Source: Prevotella sp. (GTDB lineage Bacteria > Bacteroidota > Bacteroidia > Bacteroidales > Bacteroidaceae). From it: a stretch of 37,608 nt of DNA. Below are positions 14,323-23,302 of this stretch, piece by piece (positions within the stretch are counted from its first letter, which is position 1; every line of letters begins with the position of its first letter). The notes under the pieces are model-generated. The model was given only the letters and a program-made list of their open reading frames with translations. It made no database searches and had not been told where the DNA came from. Position numbers and translations under genes: made by a program. The stretch covers positions 1-37,608 of the forward strand of contig JAEEPF010000015.1 in NCBI GenBank assembly GCA_016284635.1. The letters run 5' to 3'.

Positions 14323-15720
14323 TTACTTCGTACCGCCACCAAGGGCTACATAGAGGGAAATCAGTGCCTGAGCACCGTTGTACATGTTCGAAGCCTCATT
14401 GAGCTGGGCGTTAAGGAGCGACTCCTGAGCGGTGAGCACTTCGAGGTATTGGGCCTTACCATTGTCCATCAGCTCGTGGGTACCGATATAGGCCTCATGG
14501 AGTACCTCCACCTGACGGTGGTAATATTCATGACTCTGACGAGCAGCCCGACAGTCGGCAATCGCCTCATTCACCTGGTTGCCGGCATCGACGATAGCCT
14601 GCACATACTTCTTCTTCAGGTTCTCCTCCGTCAGCTGAGCCGTCTTGTAGTTGGCATTGATCTGACCACGGGCGAAGATCGGCTGCGAGAGCTGACCGAC
14701 GAGCTGCAGCAGCAGTTTGCCGGGATTGACGTAGCCGCCATTATTCGACCATCCAAGCTCTCCCGTCAGCGTGATACTGGGATAGAAGGCAGCGCGGGCA
14801 GCCTGCACGTTATAGAAGGCTTCTTCAATGTAGAAATTGGCTAGGCGGATGTCAGGACGGCGCTCCAGCATCATGGCGGGCACACCGACTTTCATGTACC
14901 GCTCCTCAAATAACCGTTTATCTGAAGAGGAGTGATACTCATCTGCATACCATTTAGAGCGTGCGATATGCTGCGGGGTGATGCAGAGCAGACTGCAGAT
15001 CTCGTTCTCGGTGGAACGGATGGCACGCTTGATGGCGACGATCTGCAGCTTCACGTCGAGCCACGATGACTCCTGCTGATTGACGGCCGTCGAATAGGCC
15101 TGACCATTCTCATAGAGAGCCTGCTGCGTATCCAATGAGGCTTTCCACAGACTATCGGTTGATATCAGGATGTCCAGCTCGCGGTCGAGCAGCTGGAGAT
15201 AGAAGTACTGCTGGGCTACGCTGCTGATGAGGTTGGAGCGTGTGGCCTCTTCGGTCATCTGTGCCTGCAGCAGGGCAGCCTTGGCTGCGCGCTTCTTATT
15301 CCTCAAGGAACCGAACACATCCACTTCCCATGACACATCCAGGGGGATGGTGTAGCTCCTCGTCCACGACTCGCTGCCAAACTTGCTGAACGAGCCTTGC
15401 GGAGAGAAATAAACCGACGGCAGGAAAGCCAGCTTCTTGGTTCTCAGCGAGATCTCACTCTTCTCGATATTAATGCGGGCGGAGTTCAGGTCAGTATTGT
15501 TGGCCAACGCCTGCTCGATGAGCTGCTGCAACAGGGGGTCGCTAAAGAACTCACGCCACGACATCTCGGCAATGGATGTCTCACTCGTTGCCGACGTGAT
15601 GTCCGGCGTAGCACCGAAGACGCCCTCGGGCTCCTGTACAGTCTTCTCATAATTATTATATAACCCGCAGCCCGTGAACAGGAAACCGACTGCAAAGAAT
15701 AAAATAACTTTTTTCATCAT
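14323..15720 (-). CDS. RND efflux outer-membrane factor (TolC/OprM-like lipoprotein)
   Basis: A 465-aa outer-membrane efflux protein of the NodT/OprM group. It has a lipoprotein signal (MMKKVILFFAVGFLFTGC; lipobox FTGC) and two OEP repeats built from long helices and short barrel strands. Typical marks are SWEVDVFGSLRNKKRAAKA and MLERRPDIRLANFYIEEAFYNVQAARAAFYPSITLTGELGW-type segments, here ending in an LLNAQLNEASNMYNG helix. It forms the trimeric channel accepting substrate from the pump encoded upstream. It is third in the operon, separated from the pump gene by 233 bp that hold an inverted-repeat element. Substrates unknown; drugs, bile acids or dyes are typical for the family. Confidence 0.93.
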   Translation of the reverse strand: MMKKVILFFAVGFLFTGCGLYNNYEKTVQEPEGVFGATPDITSATSETSIAEMSWREFFSDPLLQQLIEQALANNTDLNSARINIEKSEISLRTKKLAFLPSVYFSPQGSFSKFGSESWTRSYTIPLDVSWEVDVFGSLRNKKRAAKAALLQAQMTEEATRSNLISSVAQQYFYLQLLDRELDILISTDSLWKASLDTQQALYENGQAYSTAVNQQESSWLDVKLQIVAIKRAIRSTENEICSLLCITPQHIARSKWYADEYHSSSDKRLFEERYMKVGVPAMMLERRPDIRLANFYIEEAFYNVQAARAAFYPSITLTGELGWSNNGGYVNPGKLLLQLVGQLSQPIFARGQINANYKTAQLTEENLKKKYVQAIVDAGNQVNEAIADCRAARQSHEYYHRQVEVLHEAYIGTHELMDNGKAQYLEVLTAQESLLNAQLNEASNMYNGAQALISLYVALGGGTK

Positions 15721-15752
15721 TACACTATTTTCGAATATCGCGAAACTTTTTC

Positions 15753-15914
15753 TTTTTAGAAACGAATTTGAATAATGTGAATAATTTTGCTCACGAATTA
15801 AAATAATAAATCTTGCTTAGGCAAGCGACAAAGCCGAGTCTTGTGAGCTCATTTTATTATTATACATATTAGTGGATTCAATTATTTCAATTATGCAAAT
15901 TCGTTTCTTAAAAA
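15753..15914. repeat. 162-bp nested inverted-repeat element (MITE-like) within the RND operon
   Basis: Left arm 15753-15786 and right arm 15880-15914 are imperfect inverted repeats with a perfect 12-bp core, GAAACGAATTTG (15759-15770) against CAAATTCGTTTC (15896-15907). Inside are further inverted pairs: GCTCAC 789-794 with GTGAGC 843-848 (all +15000), AATAATAAA with TTTATTATT, and a CTTGC-TTAG-GCAAG hairpin. No reading frame of note. It occupies most of the 233-bp gap between pump and outer-membrane factor. It could be a small non-autonomous mobile element or an RNA structure tuning the downstream gene. Confidence 0.75.
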
Positions 15915-15953
15915 TCATTGTTCGTTTTAATTCGTTGTTTTATAAAATTATTC

Positions 15954-18900
15954 TTAGTTGTTTGCAACTTCTGCGACTTCTACGACTTCTCTGCCTTGGA
16001 AACGTTCGTGGAGTTTCTGGAAGATAATGAAGAAGGCCGGTACGACGAAGAGCAGTGCGATGGTACCAACGACCATACCGCCGATGACGCACATGGCCAG
16101 GGCACGGTTACCGTTGGCACCGGCACCGCCCTCGATGGCGAGCGGAACCATACCGACAACCATACAGATCACGGTCATCAGAATCGGGCGCAGACGTTCC
16201 TGGCAGGCGGCAAAGGCTGACTCAACGATGCCCTTGCCATGTTTGCGGTGCTCAGAGGCCACCTCGGTAATCAGGATGGCGGTCTTTGCCAACAGTCCGA
16301 TCAACATGACCACACCCGTCTGTACATAGACGTTGTTCTCCATGCCCGGCAAGCCGATGCTAGCGAAAAGCCAGATGACGCAGAAGGCACCCATCAGACC
16401 GAATGGAATACTGAGCAACACGGCCCACGGCGTGAACCATGAGTTATACAACGATCCCATAATCAGGTAGATGAGGACGATACAGATGCAGTAGATGAGC
16501 GTGGTGGTATTCGAACCAGCTGCCTCAGCGGTCTCACGCGACATACTGCTGTACTCATAGGTAGCCGTATTGGGCATCTCCTGACGGAACACCTCTTTAA
16601 TGACCTCCTGAACCTGTCCCTCACTGTAGCCGCTGGCAGGAGCTACCTGACACTCAATACTTGAGAACAGGTTGAAGTGCTGGTTATTAGATGGACCGAC
16701 AATCTCCGTCAGTGTAATAAACTCTGAAAGAGGTGCCATCTTTCCGCTGCTCGTCTTCACGAAGATATTGTTGAGCGATGTGGGGTCGAGACGATACTCC
16801 GAGGCGGCGGCAGTCCACAACTGGTACACCTTACCGAACTGGTTGTAGTTGGCGATATACGAACCACTACAGTAGTTGCCGAGCGTGCTCAGCACTTCCT
16901 TGGCTGACAAGCCGGCGCGGCTGCACTGGGTGGGATCCACTTCAACACGGAATTTCGGGAATTTTTCCGAGTAGGTGGACATAGCCATACTCACTTCCTT
17001 ACGCTCCATGAGCTTGGCCAGGAATTGGTCGGTCTTCTTAGAGAACTCCGACAGGTCGCCGTCGGTGGGGTCCTCTACCACGAGGTTCACGTTGCTGCTC
17101 GTACCATAGCCCGGAATCTGGGGCATCTGGAACGGAATGACTGTGGCATTCTTAATGTTCGCACACGCCATATAGAAACGATACATAACCATATCGACGC
17201 AGTGTTCTATACCCGGACGCTCTTCCCAGTTCTTCAGGCGGACAACCATGAAGCCATAGCTGGAACCCTGACCTGAGATCAGACCGTAGCCGCTCACCAT
17301 GGCATAGCTCTCCATTTCGGGAATAGCCTTCACCTTCTCTTCCACCTGCTTCAGCAGATCATAGGTCTGCTGCAGTGTGTAGCCTTCTGGTGCGTCCACC
17401 TCAACCAGGAAGCACCCCTGGTCCTCCTGCGGCACAAGGCCTGACGGCAGTTTCATCATAAAGAATACAAGTAGCACAGCAGCAATGGTCACCAGTATCC
17501 AAGCCACGCCGGGACGCTTGATGAACTTCTTCACCCCCCTGCTGTATTTGTCGAAGAGGGCGTTATAGCTGGCGTCGTAGGCTTTCTTGGTGTAGTACAG
17601 TAGCGACTTGCCTTCCTTCTTGCCTTCCGTCACCCTCAGCATGATGGCACAAAGTGCAGGACAGGTAGTCAGAGCTTGTAGACACGACAGGCCTACTGCC
17701 GAGGCGATGGTGATACCGAACTGCGTGAAGAACGTACCCGATGTACCCGAGATAAAGGTCACGGGGATGAACACCGCCATGAAGACGAGCGTACACGAGA
17801 ACACCGCCATCGACACTTCGCCGACAGCCTGGCGCGTAGCCTCCTTGGCATCAGTTATACCGCTTTCCATCTTCGCCATCACGGCCTCCACGACCACAAT
17901 GGCGTCATCCACCACCGTACCGATGGCGAGCACCAGTGCGAACAGCGTCAGGAGGTTCAGCGAGAATCCTGCCAAGGTGACTATGACAAAGGTACCCATC
18001 AACGACACAATCACCGAGATCGACGGGATGATGGTTGCCTTGATGTTCTGTAGGAAGAAGAACACCACCAGAATCACCAGGATGATGGCGATGATCAGCG
18101 TCTCCACCACATTATGAATGGCCGCAAAGAGGAAGTCGTCGGCGTTCATCAAGGTGACGAATTCCAGTCCGTCAGGCATCGTGGCCTTCATCTCCTCACA
18201 CATCTGGTCGATGCGCTGGTTCACCTCAGTAGCATTAGAGCCAGGCGACTGGAAAATCAGCATGAAGGTACCCGGCTGGCCGCTGATATTGGACTTGAAG
18301 CTGTAGGTCTTGGCACCAATCTCAATATCAGCCACGTCTTTCAGGTGCAGCACGTGGCCGCCGTCGGTGGTCTTGATCACGATGTCATTGAACTCTTCAA
18401 TCTCCTTCAGTGTACCCTTGTACTCCATCGAGTACTGGTATTTGTTATCCGACTGCTCGCCGAAGTTACCTAAAGAGGTCACGAAACTCTGACTGTTGAT
18501 GGCAATGCTGACATCATCAGGCGTCAGACCGTACTGTGCCATCACGTCGGGCTTCATCCATACGCGCAAGGCGTAGGTGTTACCTAATGACGTCACGGAG
18601 CCCACACCAAAGATACGCTGCATACGCGGCTTGATGTTGATATCGACGTAGTTTGACACGAAGTCGTCGTTATACTTGCCGTTCGTACATTGTATACCGA
18701 TGATGCGCAGAATACTGCTCTGGCGCTTCTCCGTCTCAATACCCATACTGGTCACGGCAGAAGGCAGTTGCGACTGAGCCTTCGACACGCGGTTCTGCAC
18801 GTTCACCGTCGCGATGTCAGGGTCAACGCCCTGCTTGAAATACACGTCGATGGTCGCGGTACCCGTTGAGGTGGCTTTCGACACCATATAGTCCATGCCG

Positions 18901-19121
18901 TCCACACCGTTGATACTCTCCTCCAAGGGTGAGATCACCGACTGTATAATGGTTTTGGGATCAGCACCCATATAGTAGGCCGAGACCTCCACTTGGGGAG
19001 GCGCGATATTCGGATATTGCTCGATGGGCAGCGAGTTCATCGAGATGAATCCCACCAGCGCCAACACAATCGAAACGGCGCACGCCATCACGTACCTATT
19101 AATAAATATATTGTTCTTCAT
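15954..19121 (-). CDS. RND efflux pump, inner-membrane subunit (AcrB/MexB type, HAE1)
   Basis: A 1055-aa proton-driven resistance-nodulation-division transporter. The N-terminus MKNNIFINRYVMACAVSIVL and PIEQYPNIAPPQVEVSAYY are typical. The proton-relay pair is present as Asp405-Asp406 in AIGTVVDDAIVVVEAV, and the matching Lys lies in GLLAKTAILITEVASEHR near the C-terminus. Twelve transmembrane segments and two large periplasmic porter/docking loops fit the length. It forms a trimer that exports hydrophobic compounds through the adaptor and channel encoded beside it. It begins 39 bp after the adaptor gene; that gap contains heptamer tandem repeats. Confidence 0.96.
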   Translation of the reverse strand: MKNNIFINRYVMACAVSIVLALVGFISMNSLPIEQYPNIAPPQVEVSAYYMGADPKTIIQSVISPLEESINGVDGMDYMVSKATSTGTATIDVYFKQGVDPDIATVNVQNRVSKAQSQLPSAVTSMGIETEKRQSSILRIIGIQCTNGKYNDDFVSNYVDINIKPRMQRIFGVGSVTSLGNTYALRVWMKPDVMAQYGLTPDDVSIAINSQSFVTSLGNFGEQSDNKYQYSMEYKGTLKEIEEFNDIVIKTTDGGHVLHLKDVADIEIGAKTYSFKSNISGQPGTFMLIFQSPGSNATEVNQRIDQMCEEMKATMPDGLEFVTLMNADDFLFAAIHNVVETLIIAIILVILVVFFFLQNIKATIIPSISVIVSLMGTFVIVTLAGFSLNLLTLFALVLAIGTVVDDAIVVVEAVMAKMESGITDAKEATRQAVGEVSMAVFSCTLVFMAVFIPVTFISGTSGTFFTQFGITIASAVGLSCLQALTTCPALCAIMLRVTEGKKEGKSLLYYTKKAYDASYNALFDKYSRGVKKFIKRPGVAWILVTIAAVLLVFFMMKLPSGLVPQEDQGCFLVEVDAPEGYTLQQTYDLLKQVEEKVKAIPEMESYAMVSGYGLISGQGSSYGFMVVRLKNWEERPGIEHCVDMVMYRFYMACANIKNATVIPFQMPQIPGYGTSSNVNLVVEDPTDGDLSEFSKKTDQFLAKLMERKEVSMAMSTYSEKFPKFRVEVDPTQCSRAGLSAKEVLSTLGNYCSGSYIANYNQFGKVYQLWTAAASEYRLDPTSLNNIFVKTSSGKMAPLSEFITLTEIVGPSNNQHFNLFSSIECQVAPASGYSEGQVQEVIKEVFRQEMPNTATYEYSSMSRETAEAAGSNTTTLIYCICIVLIYLIMGSLYNSWFTPWAVLLSIPFGLMGAFCVIWLFASIGLPGMENNVYVQTGVVMLIGLLAKTAILITEVASEHRKHGKGIVESAFAACQERLRPILMTVICMVVGMVPLAIEGGAGANGNRALAMCVIGGMVVGTIALLFVVPAFFIIFQKLHERFQGREVVEVAEVANN

Positions 19122-19138
19122 AAAGCGGTAGCAAATTT

Positions 19139-19166
19139 TTCACTTTTCACTATTCACTTTTCACTT
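19139..19166. repeat. Heptamer tandem repeat (TTCACTW x4)
   Basis: Four consecutive heptamers, TTCACTT, TTCACTA, TTCACTT and TTCACTT, lie at the junction of the adaptor and pump genes. The stop codon of the adaptor gene (TGA, complement of 19161-19163) is inside the last unit. This resembles the heptamer array at 27787 and the octamer array at 11623 in size and placement. Confidence 0.8.
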
Positions 19167-20288
19167 CTGTTCCGGCGCAGCCGGGAAAAGCACCTTCTGG
19201 CCTTCGTGTAAGTTGTTGGCACCTACGGTCACGATCTTGTCACCCGCGTTCAGGCCGCTAGTGACCATGTAATCCTTACCGTTGTAAATATCCTGTGTTG
19301 TCACCTCAACAGATGTTACCGTACTGTCAGCCTGCACCTTATATACTTGCTGCTTGTCCTGCAATTTGACGACAGCCTCCTGCGGAATCACCATGACAGC
19401 CTTTTCTTCCAGAGGAATCACAATGGAACCCTGCATACCTGAGTAGAGCTGGCCCTGGGGGTTGGGGAACGTAGCCTTCAGCGAGATCGTACCAGTAGAA
19501 GCGTTGACCACGCCTGTGGCTCTGGTAATCTTGCCCTTATGCTCATACTCCGTACCGTTCTTCATGACAAAACTCACATCGAGCGAATACTTTGAAAGCG
19601 CACTGGGATCTGTGCTGAAACCTTCAGAGATCATCATTGACAGAATCGTTTCCGGCAGTGAAAATTCAGCATCCATATTGGCGTTACCACTCACCGTGGT
19701 CAGATAAGTAGATGGAGAGACCTGATCGCCTGCACGAACGGGAATCTCACCAATGCTGCCTGTCACAGGAGCCGTAATGGTGCAATAGCCCAGGTTCACC
19801 TTCGCGCGGTTTACCATTGCCTTGTACTGTGCCACCGATGCCTTTGCCTGATTGTATGAGTTCTCCGCTGTGTCAAAGGTGTACTTGCTCACAATATTCT
19901 TCTCATACAGATTCTTGTTCGACTCGTACTCGATTCTCGCACTGTTCTCCTGGGCGATGGCAGCCTGCAGGCTGGCCTGTGCCGACTCTAACTCCAGCTG
20001 TGCGTTACGCTGGTCGATGATGAAGAGCACCTGTCCCTTCTTCACCTGGTCACCTTCGGTCACGCAGATCCTCATCAGCTGTCCGCTCACCTGCGGGGTG
20101 ATAGTCACATCCGTCTCACCCTTGAGTTTTGCACTGAACTTTATGGGCACCGTAATGTCCGATTTCTCAATTGTCAACGTCTCATACGATGTTGGAACTA
20201 CCTCGGGCACGCCATTAACGCAGGAGGTCATTCCGCCGACCAAAGCGCTCAGCACAAAGGTCAACTTGAAAGCTTTCTTTTTATTCAT
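19161..20288 (-). CDS. RND efflux periplasmic adaptor (membrane fusion protein)
   Basis: A 375-aa AcrA/MexA-type adaptor. The signal peptide ends in a lipobox-like MTSC, so it is probably anchored to the inner membrane. Order of domains: barrel-sandwich (VSGQLMRICVTEGDQVKKGQVLFIIDQR), alpha-helical hairpin (about residues 95-155), the return half of the lipoyl domain (GYCTITAPVTGSIGEIPVRAGDQVSP), a beta-barrel and a membrane-proximal domain (VMVIPQEAVVKLQDKQQVYKV). It bridges pump and outer-membrane channel. First gene of the operon, with a good promoter upstream. Confidence 0.95.
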   Translation of the reverse strand: MNKKKAFKLTFVLSALVGGMTSCVNGVPEVVPTSYETLTIEKSDITVPIKFSAKLKGETDVTITPQVSGQLMRICVTEGDQVKKGQVLFIIDQRNAQLELESAQASLQAAIAQENSARIEYESNKNLYEKNIVSKYTFDTAENSYNQAKASVAQYKAMVNRAKVNLGYCTITAPVTGSIGEIPVRAGDQVSPSTYLTTVSGNANMDAEFSLPETILSMMISEGFSTDPSALSKYSLDVSFVMKNGTEYEHKGKITRATGVVNASTGTISLKATFPNPQGQLYSGMQGSIVIPLEEKAVMVIPQEAVVKLQDKQQVYKVQADSTVTSVEVTTQDIYNGKDYMVTSGLNAGDKIVTVGANNLHEGQKVLFPAAPEQK

Positions 20289-20323
20289 ACTTATATATAG
20301 TTAATATTTGTAATATTTGGCCG

Positions 20324-20354
20324 CAAAGATAATGCGAAATTTCGACTAAACAAA
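20324..20354 (-). promoter_or_regulatory. Predicted promoter of the RND efflux operon
   Basis: On the minus strand a TTTG (complement of 20351-20354) and a TATCTTTG (complement of 20324-20331) are separated by 19 nt, matching the Bacteroidetes -33/-7 promoter form. The start codon lies 35 bp downstream of the -7 box. No TetR-like regulator gene is adjacent. Confidence 0.7.
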
Positions 20355-20395
20355 GAGAATTTACATAAATTTGCATTCCTAAGAATAAAAACTAA

Positions 20396-22969
20396 TCACT
20401 CCGGCAGATCCAGCCACCTTGTGTAACAGAAGTCCTGACGGTGCGGCAGATTCTTGTTCTTCGGATACATGCGGACGGCACTCCTGTACTCGCCGAACTG
20501 CTTGGGCGACAGCTCTGCCTCAAAGGTATAGTTGTTACCCTCGTGGCCAGTCATCTTCAGCGGATCAACGTGGAATACCCGCTCCTCGCCATTCTTGTCG
20601 GTGAAGATGCTCACCAGTTCCAGGCCGATGGCATCGTCGAGCCCCTGTTCGTTGATGACATACTTCAGATGGTATTTCTCACCCGTCATGCCACCCGTTG
20701 CAGGGAAGTCAAACTTGCTCGATACCACGCTGATGGCATCCCAACGCTCGGCCACCGTCTCCTTCCAGAGGGCAATCTCCTTCGCCAGGCGGTTATCGTT
20801 CTTGGAGAGTTGCTTGAAGCGCTTGGCCTCCTTCTCATAGAACTTCGAATAGTAGTCGTCGAGCTGACGCTTCATCGTATAGTGTGGAGCGATCTGGGCA
20901 ATAGAGTTCTTCACTACCTTGCACCATCCCTTCGATACACCAGTCTTCTTGTCCTTGTTGAAATAGAGCGGGATAATCTCGTCTTCCAACAGATGATAGA
21001 TGGTGGAGGCGTCGAGACGGTCCTGATAGCCCTGATCCTGGTAGGTACGCTTCTCGGTGAGTGCCCATCCGGCGCCCTCACGATAGCCCTCTAACCACCA
21101 GCCGTCCTTTACTGAGAGGTTCACCACACCGTTCATCTCGGCCTTCTCGCCTGAGGTGCCAGAAGCCTCCATCGGACGTGTCGGGGTGTTCATCCAGATA
21201 TCCACACCCGATACGAGCCGGCGAGCCAGCAGGAAGTCGTAGTCCTCTACGAAGATCACTTTCCCCTGGAACTCATCCCGCTGCGAAATTTCAAAGATCT
21301 GCTTAATGAGTCCCTGTCCGGCACCATCGGCAGGATGGGCTTTTCCGGCGAAAAGGAACACCACGGGACGCTCCGGGTTGTTCACGATCTTCGACAGACG
21401 GTCGAGGTCGGTGAACAGCAGGTGGGCACGCTTATAGGTAGCAAAGCGACGGCAGAAGCCGATGATCAGCGAATTGGGATTAAAACGCTCCGCCAGCTTG
21501 GTAATGCGGCGGGGATCGTTCTGGCTCTTCAGCCATGTCGCTTTCAACTGTTTCTCTATATAGAAGAGCAGATTTTGCTTCATGACCTTACGGGTCTTCC
21601 AAAGTTCCTCGTCGGGACAGTCATAGATGCCCTTCCACTTCTCCTCATTCGACTGGTCTGTCATGAAAGCAGGATCGAGATACTTATTGTAGATATTCTC
21701 TAACCATCCTGTGGCAACCCACGTAGGGAAGTGCACACCGTTGGTCACATAGCCCACATGGTTCTCCTCCGGATAGTAACCCGTCCAGATAGGTGCGAAC
21801 ATCTTCTGCGACACCCATCCGTGGAGCATCGACACGCCATTGACCTCCTGGCAGGTGTTGCAGGCAAAGGTACTCATACAGAATTTCTCACCCTTGTCGT
21901 CAGGATTGGTACGGCCCATGCCAATGAACTCGTCCCAAGTGATACCGAGCTTGGCGGGATAGCCGCCCATGTACTTGCCGAACAATCCCTCGTCGAAGTA
22001 GTCGTGACCGGCAGGCACCGGTGTGTGAACGGTATAGAGGCCACTGGCACGCACCAGCTCCATGGCCTGGTTGAAGGTAAGTCCCTCCTCGACATAGTCG
22101 CACAGGCGCTGCAGATTGCAGAGCGCAGCATGCCCCTCGTTGCAATGATAAATGTCTTTCTTGATACCAAGTTTCTTCAGCAGCAGCATACCGCCGATAC
22201 CGAGCAGGATCTCCTGCTTCAGACGGTTCTCCCAGTCACCGCCATAGAGGGAGTGGGTGATGCGCTTGTCGAACTCAGAGTTCATCTCGTTGTCGGTGTC
22301 GAGCAGATAGAGTTTCACGCGACCGACATTGACCCGCCAGACGTATGCATGGACATAAAAGTCGAGATAGGGCACATCAACCACCATCGGCGTGCCGTCC
22401 TCGTCGAGCTGACGCTCAATAGGCAGCGAACCGAAGTTCTGGGCTTCGTAATTGGCCACCTGCTGCCCTTCCATCGTCAAGCTCTGAGTGAAGTAGCCGT
22501 AGCGATACAGGAAACCAACGGCACACATATCGACGTTAGAGTCGGAAGCCTCCTTCACATAGTCACCTGCCAGCATACCCAGACCGCCAGAATAGATCTT
22601 CAGGGCGGAGTGGATACCATACTCCATACAGAAGTAGGCCACAGAGGGACGGCTGGTATCGGGCTTCACGTCCATGTATTTACGGAACTTTGCGTAAACG
22701 TCCTTGATACGTTTCATCAGCGCCTTATCCTTCATGATCTCCTCCTTACGTCCGAACGTCAGTTGTTCCAACTGCATCACGGGGTTATGCCTCGTCTTAT
22801 GATAGAGATCGACGTCGAGGTCGCGGAACAGGTCACGGGCCTCGTGGTTCCATACCCACCACATATTGTGGGCCAATTCGTCCAAACACTTCAGTTCTTC
22901 TGGAAGAGTAGCCCTGACGGTCAAGATCTTCCACTGCGCTTCATTTACGTAGTTTGCTTTTATCTTCAT
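20396..22969 (-). CDS. glgP: Alpha-glucan (glycogen) phosphorylase, GT35
   Basis: An 857-aa cytosolic enzyme of the alpha-glucan phosphorylase family related to the Thermotoga type, releasing glucose-1-phosphate from glycogen or maltodextrin. The N-terminal extension ([20 protein letters not shown]) is characteristic. Other marks: [34 protein letters not shown] substrate region, the HCNEGHAAL block, [11 protein letters not shown], and the pyridoxal-phosphate lysine region [20 protein letters not shown] near residues 600-620. The C-terminal 100 residues form an added beta domain ending in [10 protein letters not shown]. Single gene with its own promoter; no other glycogen gene lies beside it. 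Confidence 0.93.
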   Translation of the reverse strand: MKIKANYVNEAQWKILTVRATLPEELKCLDELAHNMWWVWNHEARDLFRDLDVDLYHKTRHNPVMQLEQLTFGRKEEIMKDKALMKRIKDVYAKFRKYMDVKPDTSRPSVAYFCMEYGIHSALKIYSGGLGMLAGDYVKEASDSNVDMCAVGFLYRYGYFTQSLTMEGQQVANYEAQNFGSLPIERQLDEDGTPMVVDVPYLDFYVHAYVWRVNVGRVKLYLLDTDNEMNSEFDKRITHSLYGGDWENRLKQEILLGIGGMLLLKKLGIKKDIYHCNEGHAALCNLQRLCDYVEEGLTFNQAMELVRASGLYTVHTPVPAGHDYFDEGLFGKYMGGYPAKLGITWDEFIGMGRTNPDDKGEKFCMSTFACNTCQEVNGVSMLHGWVSQKMFAPIWTGYYPEENHVGYVTNGVHFPTWVATGWLENIYNKYLDPAFMTDQSNEEKWKGIYDCPDEELWKTRKVMKQNLLFYIEKQLKATWLKSQNDPRRITKLAERFNPNSLIIGFCRRFATYKRAHLLFTDLDRLSKIVNNPERPVVFLFAGKAHPADGAGQGLIKQIFEISQRDEFQGKVIFVEDYDFLLARRLVSGVDIWMNTPTRPMEASGTSGEKAEMNGVVNLSVKDGWWLEGYREGAGWALTEKRTYQDQGYQDRLDASTIYHLLEDEIIPLYFNKDKKTGVSKGWCKVVKNSIAQIAPHYTMKRQLDDYYSKFYEKEAKRFKQLSKNDNRLAKEIALWKETVAERWDAISVVSSKFDFPATGGMTGEKYHLKYVINEQGLDDAIGLELVSIFTDKNGEERVFHVDPLKMTGHEGNNYTFEAELSPKQFGEYRSAVRMYPKNKNLPHRQDFCYTRWLDLPE

Positions 22970-22996
22970 AATCTTTATGGGTTAGTTTTTTGAGTG

Positions 22997-23030
22997 CAAA
23001 TATACGAATAATTTCTATAACAAAGGCAAA
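22997..23030 (-). promoter_or_regulatory. Predicted promoter of the phosphorylase gene
   Basis: TATATTTG on the minus strand (complement of 22997-23004) fits TAnnTTTG, 27 bp before the ATG. TTTG motifs at complements of 23021-23024 and 23027-23030 leave gaps of 16 and 22 nt. The rest of the 333-bp gap upstream holds two hairpins listed separately and no gene. Confidence 0.55.
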
Positions 23031-23114
23031 AAACATTAGAAATCTTTCTAAAACATAGGCAATTGATTAGAAAATAGCCACAAATAACCATCAATAATTC
23101 ATGAACATAACAAG

Positions 23115-23143
23115 GAGAGCCCCCGCAATTTGCAGAGGCTCTC
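23115..23143. other. Nested hairpin in the gap between transporter and phosphorylase genes
   Basis: GAGAGCC (23115-23121) pairs with GGCTCTC (23137-23143), with GCAA/TTGC pairing inside. No T-tract follows on either strand, so it is not a classical terminator; it may be an attenuator-like or processing structure on the transcript of the transporter gene. Confidence 0.5.
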
Positions 23144-23189
23144 GCTTAATCGCCTACTTGATGCTGCGCATCTAGTTCGCTCACGCTCG

Positions 23190-23217
23190 GCAATGCCAAA
23201 TCTGTTTTTGGCATTGC
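23190..23217. terminator. Perfect 11-bp hairpin downstream of the transporter gene
   Basis: GCAATGCCAAA (23190-23200) and TTTGGCATTGC (23207-23217) form a perfect 11-bp stem with a six-base loop. It lies 86 bp downstream of the stop codon of the minus-strand transporter gene and could end its transcript, although there is no long T-run. Confidence 0.5.
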
Positions 23218-23302
23218 TCTCGCTAATTCGAATCGAAGAAATCCCGCAGATTTCTGTCCATAAAAGGACTATTTTCGTGTTTTTCTATGCCATCCCGTGG
23301 GG

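Noticed and set aside
21731..22993. A 420-codon open frame on the plus strand
   Set aside because: It lies entirely opposite the alpha-glucan phosphorylase gene; its product is rich in His, Val and Leu without a coherent fold, as expected for a shadow frame.
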